DNA of 61,147 nucleotides from Plasmopara viticola (GCA_001695595.3 MBPM02000214.1:1-61147); one strand, 5' to 3'; numbered from the stretch's first letter, positions 44,449 through 56,459 are shown. Notes: generated by a model from the sequence alone, not told the origin. Numbers and translations are program-made.

Positions 44449-46317
44449 ATGCAGTTTAATATGCTTGCAGTGCTAAGCCTATACGTCAGTGCCTTCATCC
44501 TGCAATCGATTGATGCCCGAGGTGCTCCAGCGGGAATCGCTCCTTGGCTCCTACGGGGACTACATTCACCACCCGCTTAAGCGCGATTGTGACCACCGCA
44601 AAAGACACCACGACATGGGCATTGCACTATCGTCGGCGCCTGGAAGACGATAAGTCCCAGGCCACCGAGTCAACCGACTACAGCAACGGCAAAGACGACT
44701 ATGACCACAAGAATTAGGTAACGCCTGCAAGAACGACGACCACAGCCACAAGAGCTTTGTGCACAAGGAACACAGCGGCTACAGCAAATTTGGCAAGGAC
44801 TGCGACGACTACAGCCATGAGTACCACGGCCACGGCAACGACTTCTACGGCCACGGCAACGACCACTACGGCCACGACATTGACAACTACGGCAACGGCA
44901 ATGACTACTATGGTTACAGCAAAGGATAAGGTCGCAAAGCCTTTGGCTATTACCCGGACTACTATTCGTCATACGACGGATTCATTACGCACAAGGATCC
45001 GTTCGTTGTGGATCAAGAACTTTACGAACTTTGGAGAGAGATGTGAGCCAAACGAAGGGGAAATCCACGTGCTGGTGGTGGTTTCGGCCAAAGACCACAC
45101 TTCCTCTCTATACGCAGCAATTGCTGCCACGTTGTTCCAACGCACGTTCTGGAACATTCCCAGTACCACGGATTCGAGAACTCAAAAGCTGAAGCAGCAA
45201 TCGGTGAAGGACTTCAAATGCGATTGTGGGAAAAATAAGAACGGCGACTCGATGCTTCTTTGCATGGTGATGAATGTTGGTCTACCGAGTCCTGTTGCGA
45301 TTGCATCTCATCTTTCTCGACGAGAACGCGATCGCCTCAAAGGTAATTTTGTGCGAATCGAGAATATTGACGTTGTAAATGACGGATTGCTGCTGTTCAG
45401 GCCGGTCGCAAGCGCCTTCGATGACCTCGACATTGCGTTCCTTGTCGACAAGCACGATCTGTTCACATTAAATATTTATAATCCAACGATCTAGACGCAC
45501 AGCTGCTCGTGGATAGCTTGACCAAAGAGCAATGGGATGTACTCGGAGGTGGCTTCGTATCAGCATATTGGAGGGAAAGCACAAGTCCAATTGATTTTGG
45601 CGAGCCGGATGGTAAGGCACTTCGTTGGCGAGCCGGATGGTAAGGCACTTCGTTTTCCAAGCAGATAAATTCTACGTCCTTTTAGGCGCTGTTTGTACCA
45701 TCTAGCGCAGTTGGCCAGAACAAAGGCGATTGCACGAAGGTTGGGTGTCGAAGCGTTCATGTTGGAAGAAAAAAAGATATTGCTCTTTCTTGGCTATACA
45801 AACATCTCCGGAAGTTTGCCATAGCGACTTCAATCACATTATCGTGGACGGTGGGTTATATAAGTGTTCGTTTGCTGGGTCGATCTCACTGAAACACGTG
45901 TTATTGGATAGAAGCGGCTCGGAAGGTGTGACGCTTGATGAACATAGACACCCGGAAGGCTATTTGCACATGCTTCCGTTGTTGTGGATCGAGAACCCGA
46001 AGTTTTACAAAGACTACTTTAAGCCAGGAAAATCACGTGTCGGTGGTGATCTTATTATTATATGGTATTTTAAGTATGGAATTGCACAATTCGCAAGCTA
46101 CTTCGCGTTACTGTTACTATCGTACATGGTTAGATCATGTGGTATGCTTGAAACAAGTAAATCGTTTATTAATTATGACTACTCAGTAAGCCGGTGCAAG
46201 ACGTCCTGCAGCTGGTGCCGAACGTTCCGCAGCAAAAAAGGTGTTGCAGGACCCTCTTGGTCTATCACGCTTTTCGATCTGCGTGATTGTTTGTCACGAA
46301 GTCGAGGGGCTGGCTAA
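44449..46317 (+). pseudogene. secreted HGY-rich / CRN-like chimeric pseudogene, longest collinear copy
   Basis: ATG at 44449 starts the signal-peptide-like frame, which breaks as in the other copies. The 44757-45494 frame (245 codons) is the longest CRN-type frame in the window: HVLVV at about 45075, then the SLYAAIAATLF, DSMLLCMVMNVGLPSP and FVRIENIDV blocks, without the frame losses of the unit copies, until the common TAG at about 45492. The EQWDVLGGGF block at 45530 has a large deletion and a 28-bp tandem duplication (45597-45652). The last frame (45730-46317, 195 codons) holds HIIVDGGLYKCSFAGSISLK and a Cys/Lys-rich tail. C-terminal function not recognised. Confidence 0.55.
45597..45652 (+). 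repeat. 28-bp tandem duplication
   Basis: TTGGCGAGCCGGATGGTAAG plus eight further bases occurs twice head-to-tail. Other copies have it once. It lies at the edge of a local deletion and changes the frame. Confidence 0.85.
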
Positions 46318-46532
46318 ACCCTAAGCAGATAAATGAATGCTTCACTATTTTGATTTCTAACACCCAATCATTTGTAAAATAGATGTCTGGGGCAATTCGC
46401 GCAATACGCTGAAGTCGAAGAATGCATCGTACATGCTTATCCCTGAGACGATAGTACAAAAAAAGCTAAATGTAATTCTCATAGAGCGCTTCATTTTAAC
46501 TGTAATTAAAGAGGAATGAGATCATATCATAA

Positions 46533-48750
46533 ACTATCATTTGCACCAATTTGATGCTTTTTGTCGTGTGCATATAAACCGGACGCTTTTAACATCTTGT
46601 TGAAAAAGCACGAATTAAGCACGAGTTTAAGCAGCGTCATCTACGCGTGCAGTCGTGATCAAATCCTCATAATACTGTGTCACGATGTTTACAATACTGA
46701 TCGACAATATGGCCGTTGTAAGGTTAGAAGATGTACGTTTGTATACCGTGAGAAACTATACATTTAATTGTGACGTAGCTAAAGGAACTTGTCGATAGAA
46801 AATCGACCCAAACACAGCACTTTAAAGTCTGCTAAACGCTTTGTATATGTTGATCGAAAAGTAATAGTTTAGATTGGAACATGCGTCACAAAACATTTTT
46901 CTTGGTACGTCAAATGTCAGGGATGAATTTCCTTAATAAGCTATCCAGGCTCGAAGTGTCCAAATAGATTAGATGAAGGCAACACTTGCTCTTTAATCCT
47001 CTTCCATTTGGTTTGTGTAGAACAATGCATCATCCACAGCCGGATATTGTGTGCAGTAGAGATCACAGTTGATGACCATTAATTTTTCTTTCTTTGTTTA
47101 GAAGGAAAGTAAAGTGATAACACGCATCTCCGTTCGCCTTTATCCCTATGCGAAGGCAAAGCCTAATTATACGAATGTTCGCATAACTGTTCTACTTTTC
47201 TTTCGTCAGACATCTATCTTGTCGTCTGGTACCTCGTCGTGCGTGTGATGGTCAAGCTTGCTCCCGTCTGCATCCACCACTCAGTAAAAGGGAGCGAATT
47301 CATACATGCACTGATTGCATCAGATCAATGCAGCTGCGTTTGAGCAATACCTGTATAATTGGCTCTTTTGGAACTAGCTGTCGTTCTTTCTGTCGGTGAA
47401 TTACTAGCACAACAACATTCTCGAAAATCTGGCGTTTTGCTGAAATAAACAAAAACGTTTCTGCATCAGAATAGCATGCGTCGTAGCACTGTCGATGATT
47501 AAATATGTCTGCTCTTTTATATCATCGATTTAGTAAAGCTTGATAAATATTGCGGCGTAGTATCGCAGTCATTCAAATAAAATGTCTTGAAGCTAGCCTT
47601 TTAGCAAGGACTTACGTTCTCCCTTCTGGCCTTAACATATTTTTACTGAGGTAATTAAGCTTCAACGAAACGAAGTTGCTTGATACGCCTCCGCTCGATG
47701 ACCAAGCATAACGCCTTTGCACCATTTGTCGTTCAAATCTTGCACCATACGTAAAAGTTATATTTCCTTACAATTTTTCATCACGCTGGCGCTTGCCATT
47801 CTGTCACTACTCAAAGTAACGCTCGCAACGACTTGTGCTACCATAACTCATTGCTAATATCGAAAATTGTATACTGTAAATGATGGCATGTGTCGCTCAT
47901 CATGGTCACGTTGGAATCGCAAGCTCTGCTTTTTATCGAGTGGCAGCCTGGCCACACGTTTGTCGGACGTGTGGTGTGTTAGACGTCGATAGTGCTAAGT
48001 CACAGTCCACTATGATGGTTGATACGAAAAAAATTGTATGATGAATCGCTGACAAGGTAGAAGCTAAGCTGCGTTTTGTGTTCTACACTTCCTGTCCAAA
48101 CATACATTGGCCGGTCGGTATGGACCATACACCTTACGGTACGATGAAAGCCGTGTAGTTTGTGTTACGGCAAAGATAGCTTTACGACTTTGTAGAAATC
48201 CCCAAGAAGAATGTTGTTCCAGCCAGCTTATTTGACGTATAATTCGATCCTTTTAAGAGCTGCACTCAACCCACATTTTATGGAAGCAGTATGAAGACTA
48301 CGAGGTGTCGCTTAATTTGCTGTGAGTAGCATGAGGACCGGGCACGATAATCACCCACAGCGAATCACTACAGGCATCGAGAGGTTTGAGATATGCGCAT
48401 CCTGTGGTACTTTTCATATCGGTATTGTGGTATCGTTACTGGCAGTCTGTCAATAGTTTGCTACGTACAAGGTCTTTTCTGTGGTTCCTTTGCACCACTG
48501 TTATGGCCAGCGAACAATGAATTGGAGTAAAGAGTGGCGGTGAATTTGGAAGTGGCAGACCTTTTTAGTCGGTATTAGACAATGTAAAGCACGAGTTTCT
48601 CTCTTGCTGGAGATTGGAGCAAGAAGAAGCTAACGGCGGGACCATTTGTGAATTATACGTTACAATGCTCTCTATTTTGGAAAAAGGTCGAAGGTGTCCT
48701 TCCTGTGGAAGCTCAAGTATGTTCAGATGCTCAAATTAATGAGTGCTTAT
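46533..48750. repeat. right arm of palindrome P2 (segment B, inverted)
   Basis: Mirror of 40684-43031. A small frame with HDVYNTDRQYGRCKVRRCTF at 46561-46767 is the counterpart of 42797-43003. From 47381 it is also the outer part of palindrome P3. No gene supported. Confidence 0.8.
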
Positions 48751-49245
48751 AAATCCCTTCGCGAGCGCGTTATATACACTTAACCGATGCTTGCAAGTTG
48801 TTCAACGGGTTGCATGTACCACGATTAAGAGTTCGGGGCCTCTATTGATGATATATTGATAAATTTTTGAAAAACGTCATGTTCGATTACAGGATTAAAG
48901 TGATACGATCATAAGGCCCAGGTCTAAGCAGTTTATATTTTTTAAGATAGCGCCAATTTTCTAAAGATTGTTCTATAAATTTCTTTGCCAGCGATAAAAT
49001 TTTAGATGCTACGATAAAATATTAGATGCTACGATAAATTTCGTATCGCGAACGTGAAACTCGTTTTAAAAGTGGTCTCTACTCGTACTTTATCATATGC
49101 AATAGACTTCAAGCGAGCTAGCCTTTTATCACTTAATTACGACCTAAAGCACACATTCGCTTTTAAAGTGCAAACGACATATATTAAATTAACTAATATC
49201 GCAGATTTTAACAAAATCTGCGATTTAGGAATACTTGAACTTTTT
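48751..49245. other. AT-rich stretch upstream of MULE copy 1, no gene
   Basis: No supported gene. It holds a 20-bp direct repeat (48993-49012 and 49013-49032, GATAAAATTTTAGATGCTAC type) and a perfect 12-bp stem with a 3-nt loop at 49198-49224. The mirror copy is at 59271-59756. Confidence 0.5.
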
Positions 49246-51208
49246 CTCACCCTTTCTTTAATTTTCACTCACCCGTTGATCAATTGGTCAGATTTAGCAT
49301 TTTTGTAATGCGCGACACTTAGTCTAAACTCATTACTGAACTCATTTTCTACTTTCACTTTCTACTCCCACATCCTTCTACGCACGCATATCCTACTAAG
49401 CACCCACAATGAACAGCCTAGCTCCCCCTCCTGCACTTTCTTACCAATCCTTAGAGAAGGCGAAAGATGCTGTTTTTGACCCATTCTTTATCATTGGGAT
49501 ATGCTCTTGTAGCGTTACACACTAGAAAGGTTGGGAATAAAAGAGATGGCGCCGTTAAGGCCCTTACCCTGAACTGCTCCAAAGAACGACGTACGAGAAA
49601 GGAGCAAAATTCGGAAAGAGAAGGAGTGCGCGTGGGAACGATCAAGGCAACTAGATGTTTATTTGCCGCAAGCATACGGCTAGAGAGCGGACTTTGGCAA
49701 GTGGAAGTGGACAACGGAGAGCAAAATCATGAACCATTTGTGCACGTTTCAGCGCATCCACAAGGACAACGATTGACGGAAGGGCAAAATGCAGCAGTTT
49801 TGACTCTGGGACGCGCCAAGGTGACTCCTGGGCGCATCATCATTTCGCCGCACCAAAATGATGGCGTTATTTCGACTGCACAGGACTTTACAATCTTCGC
49901 ATAGCGGAGCGAAATAGTTTGTTAGCAGGGCGGACACCTCTGACCGCTTTGCTCGATATCCTCGCAAGCGAGACTCTGTATTTCACACAACATTATGTGG
50001 ACCAGAAGCTCACGCATTTGCTTATTATCTTAACGTCGGCAAAAGAATTATGCCAACATTACAGTGCCAACCGCGTTTGGATCATTGACGCAACTTACAA
50101 AACGAACAAGTATGGCAACCCCCTGCTTCATATTATCGGCGTTACGGTAACGAACAATACCTTTACGTTTTCGTATTGCTTTATAAAAAGTGAGCACACG
50201 GGTGATTACTTGTGGGCACTGTCCCATATCGCCGATGTATTCCAGCAATTCGGCGTGAGAGCCACCGGCACCTTTGTGACGGACAGTAAACTTGCTTTGT
50301 TGAATGCCTTGGAAAGGGTTATCCCAAATGCCGTTTGTTTTTTTGCCGATGGCATATTAATAAGAATATCCTAGCAAGACAAAAACGAGCATTTCGAACA
50401 AAGGGCATGGGAGGAATTTTTAAGGCAATGGCATCGCCTTGTCTGTCAAGAAACCATTGCTGGTTACGAAGACCAACTTGCAGCGATGCAGCAGGAATTC
50501 TCAAATTATCATCAAGTCATGCGTTACGTCGAGGAAATCTGGCTCGTCTGGAAGGTCCGATTTGTGTCGGCTTTCTTACATAACAAACCCCATTCCGGAC
50601 ATGTAACTACCAGCCGCGTAGAGAGTGCCCATGCGGCTCTCAAACGATGGATTACCAGCTCAACGGGAATTTTATTAACCGTTGATGTTGCAGTAAAGCT
50701 AGCCTGCGACAATCAGCTTGCTGGAATCATTCAAAAGCATGCCAAGCAGAGGGCTGTCGCAGATATGCAGTTTGGTCCGCTATTTTCCCAAGTAATGGGA
50801 AAAACTTCCGAGGAAGCCCTCCGTCGGACGCATCGAGAATTCACCCAGCGATATATCGATGGCAATCGCGGTAATGACCGTGCCGTTTGTGCTAAGTTGC
50901 TTACTTCGACAATGGGACATCCTTGCTGCCACGTTCTGCTTGGTCGCACAGAGCCACTTGCGGTTGACGACTTCGATCTACATTGGCATCTCGTTCAACC
51001 TGCTATACTGGACCATCCGGTTCTACCAGGCGTAACCCATCGCACTTTGAGTACGTGGAGAATGCGATAAATGCTCCACCGCGACGAAGATGTCGCAATT
51101 GCAATCAAGTAGGGCAAAACTCTAGAACTTGCGCAAATCAAGGTCGCGTGGCGCACTACAGAAAGGCTAAGTCTGACTAATTGATCAACGATTTAAAGAA
51201 AGGGTGAG
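49246..51208 (+). mobile_element. Mutator-like element (MULE), copy 1
   Basis: A 1,963-bp element with terminal inverted repeats: CTCACCCTTTCTTTAA at both ends, followed after a variable gap by GTTGATCAATT and a TTAGC-containing stretch. The left repeat has an extra internal CACTCACCC. The flanking bases (GAACTTTTT and GTATATAAAG) do not form the 9-11 bp duplication typical of MULEs, so one end may have been rearranged. It encodes a broken transposase at 49409-51180. Confidence 0.75.
49409..51180 (+). pseudogene. MULE transposase with FAR1-type N-terminus, broken
   Basis: ATG at 49409 (MNSLAPPPALSYQSLEKAKD) begins a FAR1/WRKY-GCM1-type DNA-binding region, which continues after a frame change near 49490 in 49467-49904 (GYALVALHTRKVGNKRDG; NHEPFVHVSAHP). 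A stop at 49902 separates it from the MULE DDE domain. First Asp is in IIDATYKTN (about 50085), second Asp in VTDSKLALLNAL (about 50280), and the Glu is in SRVESAHAALKRW (about 50620). A T-run near 50340 shifts the frame before WHINKN, and a final shift near 51050 precedes a CCHC-like knuckle (CRNCNQVGQNSRTC). Catalytic residues are kept but no continuous product is possible. Confidence 0.75.
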
Positions 51209-51364
51209 GTATATAAAGTACGTATGACATATATTGAGCATTGTTTTTTTTATCAGCTTATAAGCAGTAAAAACCACAAAAAAAAAGCTTGTAACACACC
51301 TTGTGCAAGTCTTGTTAATGTGATAAAGACAGTGAACTCGAGACATTTTCTGGTCAAGACATTA
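51209..51364. other. flank between MULE copy 1 and the unknown ORF
   Basis: AT-rich, with poly-T and poly-A runs. Nothing supported. Confidence 0.4.
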
Positions 51365-51682
51365 TCAAATCGGAGCCAGAAAAAGACAGCTTCCGGTCCT
51401 TAAAAAAGTAAATGCTGGTATGTATCTATAGTCGCACAATTTTCCATTCTCCCTATGTCCCAGTCCAATAATTGGCTTGCCATTATCAAATATTTGGACC
51501 CGGTCAAATTTTCTGACTTGGTTGTCGACACGACCACAATCTTCGACCATCCTACTAATGCCTATATAGCTCCAAGGGCGTAAAACGCATGATATATAGA
51601 TCACATCGAATTGAAAGTTAGGATGCATGTAAAAGTGGCTTGCCGCGGTCTCAATTTCCTTTTGTTGTAACAAAGCCTTCAC
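51365..51682 (-). CDS. unknown ORF, C-terminal block with CDYRYIPAFTFLRTG
   Basis: A 105-codon open frame, nearly identical to 56841-57161 in the other arm. It has no ATG at the open-frame start (GTG first; the frame stays open upstream to about 51745), so it is probably the 3' part of a longer gene. Features include FDRVQIFDNGKPIIGLGHRE, a hydrophobic end and a Cys. It is truncated at the left edge of the window (1-95). Function unknown. Confidence 0.35.
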   Translation of the reverse strand: MKALLQQKEIETAASHFYMHPNFQFDVIYISCVLRPWSYIGISRMVEDCGRVDNQVRKFDRVQIFDNGKPIIGLGHRENGKLCDYRYIPAFTFLRTGSCLFLAPI

Positions 51683-52064
51683 AGCTGTCGCGTTTTTGCA
51701 ATGAGCTTTGTTCTTATCAAGAGAACGGGTCCTGTCAATAAATCTTCAAATTTATGGACGCAAAATCTTCACCAACCAACTTGTATTTAACAGTGCCTCG
51801 AGCTCTTCATGGCAATTACGCGTTATGGCCTGACGTCTGGCCATGTCGAAGTACTTTTTCATCAGTCTTTTACAAGTCTACTACGGTTTTCAGCTTCACG
51901 CGTGATACTTTTCGCGTAATCAAGGCCATCTTGAGCGTCAGTGGAGCAATGTTTTATGACGTATCCTCGATTTTACTTCCATTTTTCAGGAGATGAATGA
52001 GGCTTGCACCACGATCCACAGTCCTTTTATCATCAATGAAGACAGAAGAGGGTAAATAAGCTCT

Positions 52065-52334
52065 CTAGTTATGGAATCTTTCCTTGTGATTACGTTGGCA
52101 GAGTTTTCCAGGACTCTGCCGAACCGTGGGTCCTGCTTCAATTAGCGGCATCGTCAACAAACCTTCTTTGATGCTTTGTCCAGACCATCTTTCAACTTGT
52201 TCTGCATCTCTCCACTTGTGTGACGCGATTGGTACAATCCTAGTATTGAGGCTCACAACAGTGTAATTTAGCGGCTCTCGTAAAACTTTCGAGGCTTTAA
52301 TCTCACATTGAACCCCGACACGGAATATGGTCAT
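52065..52334 (-). pseudogene. unknown coding remnant (HKWRDAEQ block), P3 left arm
   Basis: 89 codons with the same HKWRDAEQVERWSGQSIKEG block as 340-621, here ended by a small insertion that creates a stop after HKERFHN. It stands upstream of, and in the same direction as, 51365-51682. Confidence 0.3.
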
Positions 52335-52781
52335 AGCTTCGTGGAAGGAGGTTGATGAAGTTTTCTTTTATGTTCTCGTTGTCTATTTCTAAAGCTTGGT
52401 CCGTTGGTTGATCCGACTGACAGGTCGTAGGATAGGTGGTGTGCGCTGAGACAAAGTCTATTTTCGCGCGGTGTTCGCAACCGACTTGTTAGCTACTGTG
52501 TCGCTATAAGCACCCTTATTATATTGGGACTTGACTACTTCCGATAGCAGGTAGAGCGCGGTCATGTTTTCCGCCCAGGCTCAACTCTGGGTCGACATGT
52601 AGCTTACGGTGTCTGTGTGGGACAAAACATTTGTTTACCACAAGAACATTGGCCAATCGTGTAATTTATAAAACTTTAATGCTTGAGCCTATATTTTCTA
52701 CTCCCCTTACGATGTTTTCTAAAATGAACACCCATCCTTAAGCTTTTATAGAAGTGGGTCGCTATACCGGTTCAAGTGTAG

Positions 52782-53211
52782 AGCAATGGGATGTACTTGG
52801 AGGTGGATTCGTACCAGCATATTGGAGGGCAAGCACAAGTACAATCTACGCTTCAAATGCGCCGCGATTCAATGTGCTCAAAACAGTTGGCGAGCTGGAT
52901 GGTAAGGCACTTCGTTCCAAGCAGGTCAATTCTACGTTTTTTAGGCGCTGTTTATACTTTCAAGCTCAGTTTGTCAGAACCAAGGCGATTACCCAAGGAT
53001 GGGCGTCGAAAGATTTTAAGGTCAATGACTTCTCGTCAAAAGGTTTTACACTGAAGAAAGGATGAAATTGCTATTTCTTTGCAATATGAACATTTCCAAA
53101 AGTCCGCCATAGCGACTTTAATCACATTATCGTCGACGGTGATATAAGTGTTCGTTTGCTGGGTCGATCTCATTGGAACACGTGTGGTTGAATAGAAGCC
53201 TGTGACGCTCG
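52782..53211 (+). pseudogene. orphan distal fragment of the CRN-like pseudogene
   Basis: It begins abruptly inside EQWDVLGGGFVPAYW and continues through GWxSKDF to the same end point as the plus copies. No promoter, signal peptide, HGY or HVLVV part is present, so it was cut off by the rearrangement at 52781. Confidence 0.55.
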
Positions 53212-53328
53212 TTCGTTCTAATCATCTGTATGATCTGATATCGTGTTAGCGAAGAAGAGCTTCGCGCTAATAACAGAACCTCGACAAGCAGCTAACAGGT
53301 TTCAGCTGAAGAGAAGAAAAAAAAGTAG

Positions 53329-53613
53329 CTAATTCTTATGCCGTGACTTATCTTTGAAAGATGGATATTTATTCTTGACCGATACATATTTAAACCTCCA
53401 ACTGAAGTATTGCTCATCGTTTTCAACAATCCACTTAACGAACTTGTGCTTATGTTTGCCCCGACGCATGATATAGCTATCGTCTCCAGCTTGAACCTTG
53501 CTGACTAAAAAGCGTATAATATTCGAGTCTTCCGATTGTTCGTTGTATAACCATCGACAGTATGAGGCATTTTGCTCATAGACTTCAAATTCAGACATTT
53601 CAAACTCAGACAT
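53329..53613 (-). CDS. small ExoX-C-like protein, two repeats, intact copy 2
   Basis: 94 codons from ATG 53613 to TAG 53329. Same two-repeat layout as 3284-3568 (SYCRWLYN; RRGKHKHKFVKWIVENDEQY). The two intact copies differ by several amino acids without loss of frame, whereas the other four copies have stops. This is mild evidence for past or present selection. The upstream empty site CATTTTTTGTAGTGTATG shows where the LINE-derived element inserted in the tandem units. Confidence 0.55.
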   Translation of the reverse strand: MSEFEMSEFEVYEQNASYCRWLYNEQSEDSNIIRFLVSKVQAGDDSYIMRRGKHKHKFVKWIVENDEQYFSWRFKYVSVKNKYPSFKDKSRHKN

Positions 53614-54092
53614 TTTTTGTAGTGTATGTGGTATATGGGGTATGCTCGTAAATTGTATAGAATATAATTCAGGATCACTAATTAAATTAACTCACGACTG
53701 ATTCATATTTTGTAATTCTGTTACGAAAAGCTGCTGTAGTTCCTTCATCGCGTAGTGGTAGCTATTTGTTGACATTTATGTTACATCCAGACAAAAGAAG
53801 ACCAACCACCTGACTAAACAAATGTTGTGTTGGTTTTCTGCGTCCGTAATTACGTTGATGATTTAAATTGGTATGGTTTTGTGCTTTAGTGTTTTCTACC
53901 CATTGATGCCCTAGGATGGGGCTTGTCAAAATTGATTTTTTTTTCTGTTTCTAATAGTGTAGGGATGGGGGTCAAGGAGTGTGTAAAAAGAGAAGAATAA
54001 GTTATAGTGCAAATGTTGCTTTATCATCATATACTTTCATCGTTCATTGGACTCGTCTCCAGAAGACGTTCAACTTCAGCTCACGGTCTTAA

Positions 54093-54335
54093 ATGCAAAA
54101 GACTGCTTCCAACACGGTAAACTTAATTGAGGACGACGCCACAACCGCTTCTATTATAGACTACACAGCTGTTGAATCCAAATATGGCCTTAACAGCAAC
54201 AAATTCAACATTAAAATGGTGTTTTGTAATTTGATCATACAGCATACGGCTAGACGACTTCACTCGGCTTCATGGTCTCGGTTGACCGTACCATACAGTC
54301 ATCTATGGCCATGCTGTTTACAGTCGCTAATTTGA
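54093..54335 (+). CDS. small conserved ORF, MQKTASNTVNL type
   Basis: 80 codons from ATG 54093, counterpart of 2558-2800. It may be the 5' piece of the following MSKLKVPP-type gene. No domain recognised. Confidence 0.3.
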   Translation: MQKTASNTVNLIEDDATTASIIDYTAVESKYGLNSNKFNIKMVFCNLIIQHTARRLHSASWSRLTVPYSHLWPCCLQSLI

Positions 54336-54699
54336 ATGAATACTTTACGTCACAGTAATCTTGACAACAATTGAGAATTAGACTTTATCTGCTGCTATGC
54401 AGTTCCTTCTCAACGCGAACAGACACGAAATTTGTTTTACTGCAAACCTTAAAATCTTCGACCAACTTCCATTATCGAATTGCTCAAGTTTAGATCGGCA
54501 TTAGCAGCTTTATTGTGTCAAAACTACAGTCGGCTAGTCAGCGTCTAATATATGCTGCTTGCGTATTTCGCACGGACATATCAAATAGTTTAATAGTACT
54601 CACTTTAGAGGCTATTTGCTTTAGGATACTTAGGATCGGTACTAGTCATGGGATTATGACTTTGAGTGGTTTTAGAAAAACCTTGAATCGTCATTAGTC

Positions 54700-55069
54700 A
54701 TGTCGAAGCTCAAAGTCCCGCCGGTGCGCATGGCGACACCCGGAATCCGGCTACACTGTGGCCCTACGGGGCTCAATGAGGCTATTTTGGAATTAAACTT
54801 TCTACGATCAAACAATAAAACCGCAACGACATCTGACAAGCCACTTCTGACAACAGGAGGTGCCGAACAAGGAGATAAAGTTGTGGTTCGTGAGTGAGAT
54901 GGAGGACATCGCAGCCAAGGGCGGCTCAGCGCTTGAGTTCATTTCCAGCCTCTCGGGGCACGATCGTAGTCTTGATTGTGTGCTGTTCTCACATGGAAGA
55001 AACATTTTTTCGACTGTAACAAAAAATCCATTGAAGATGTTTTGGAAAATAGCTCGCCCTTTACTATAG
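54700..55069 (+). pseudogene. unknown gene, MSKLKVPP type, frameshifted copy in P3 spacer
   Basis: From ATG 54700 the first block stays open for about 65 codons, but a frame change near 54860 puts the KEIKLWFVSEMEDIAAKGG block in another frame. Third-position G/C is strong in both blocks. Several synonymous differences from the 39001 copy support a coding past. Confidence 0.4.
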
Positions 55070-56246
55070 TTAGCCCTCCTTGCTATGTTCAATGCAATAT
55101 AATAAAGCGATTTTTTGTTATGTTTATCATGGTGTCATGGTCAACTTTCCATTAAAGTCGAAATGGTGCGCTGATTCTTGACACCCAAAATTCGTCCATA
55201 TCATCATTATGCATTCTCTTGCCAACATTTTGTAGACACTAGTAGCCATCGCTTTTGACCACTGTATTCAGCACTCGAAGGCATCGATATTTGAGTTCAA
55301 AGAGCCGATGCGATACCAATAGTCAATCGCTGATGATACTGGTAGTCTATTGGCAAAAAGGAAAACTGGGTTAAAAGCGTTTGATCGATTGGATACTTAG
55401 CGTCATTTGATACACTCAATTTGATGCGCGGTCAAAATAATTGTGATCTAGCCGTATCGAGAGTATGGGAAGACCAAACTTATATGACCAGGTCGGTAGC
55501 CCGATCCATTCCACCTACTAGCAACACACGATCGTACGAAGCACAATGTAATCGGCTTGATGGGTTCATATTAATTGCGCAACCACGGCTTTCGTATTAA
55601 TTGGAGTTTGATCTACTTGCGTAGTAGGTCAGCCGCGTTCTGTTTACGATTTTTATATCCGTCAACAATCACTAAAGTCAGCAAGGTGTAAATGTCCAAA
55701 CAGGCACAATAGTTATCAGACAAAGCATATAAGTATTTTGTGCTACACTTGATCCGGTATAGCGACCCACTTCTATAAAAGCTTAAGGATGGGTGTTCAT
55801 TTTAGAAAACATCGTAAGGAGAGTAGAAAATAGAGGCTCAAGCATTAAAGTTTTATAAATTACACGATTGGCCAATGTTCTTGTGGTAAACAAATGTTTT
55901 GTCCCACACAGACACCATAAGCTACATGTCGACCCAGAGTTGAGCCTGGGCGGAAAACATGACCGCGCTCTACCTGCTATCGGAAGTAGTCAAGTCCCAA
56001 TATAATAAGGGTGCTTATAGCGACACAGTAGCTAACAAGTCGGTTGCGAACACCGCGCGAAAATAGACTTTGTCTCAGCGCACACCACCTATCCTACGAC
56101 CTGTCAGTCGGATCAACCAACGGACCAAGCTTTAGAAATAGACAACGAGAACATAAAAGAAAACTTCATCAACCTCCTTCCACGAAGCTAAGACCATATT
56201 CCGTGTCGGGGTTCAATGTGAGATTAAAGCCTCAAAAATTTTACCA
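55070..56246 (+). pseudogene. decayed unknown coding blocks, P3 spacer and right arm
   Basis: Broken stretches matching 9128-10400: SDTLNLMRGQN-like near 55410, NVLVVNKCFVPHRH near 55875, and a 70-codon frame at 56044-56256. No intact gene or recognised family. Confidence 0.3.
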
Positions 56247-56459
56247 GTGCCGCTAAATTACACTGTTGTGAGCCTCAATACTAGGATTGTACCAATCGCG
56301 TCACACAAATGGAGAGATGCAGAACAAGTTGAAAGATGGTCTGGACAAAGCATCAAAGAAGGTTTGTTGACGATGCCGCTAATTGAAGCAGGACCCACGG
56401 TTCGGCAGAGTCCTGGAAAACTCTGCCAACGTAATCACGAGGAAAGATTCCATAACTAG
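56247..56459 (+). pseudogene. unknown coding remnant (HKWRDAEQ block), P3 right arm
   Basis: Counterpart of 52065-52334 with the same terminal stop after the HEERFHN segment. Confidence 0.3.

Larger units (their letters stand above)
47381..52781. repeat. left arm of palindrome P3
   Basis: Reverse complement of 55743-61147, 5.4 kb within the window and probably longer, because the right arm leaves the window. The arms are very similar, including the same frameshifts in the MULE transposase. The inner end lies at GTGTAG (52781), after which the left side enters CRN-like sequence and the right side continues in unknown-gene sequence. Confidence 0.85.
52782..55742. repeat. spacer of palindrome P3, inverted copy of about 1163-4119
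   Basis: 2.96 kb between the P3 arms. The left end is CRN-like distal sequence joined to the arm at GTGTAG/AGCAATGG. It then holds an intact ExoX-C-like gene and the first blocks of the unknown gene. Confidence 0.8.

Noticed and set aside
46311..46325. CTAAACCCTAAG, resembling a telomere repeat
   Set aside because: Only about one and a half repeats, in the middle of the window, and the equivalent position in other copies does not have it.
49054..49308. 84-codon frame next to MULE copy 1 (mirror at 59208-59462)
   Set aside because: Low-complexity AT-rich frame running across the terminal repeat and hairpin; no coding signs.
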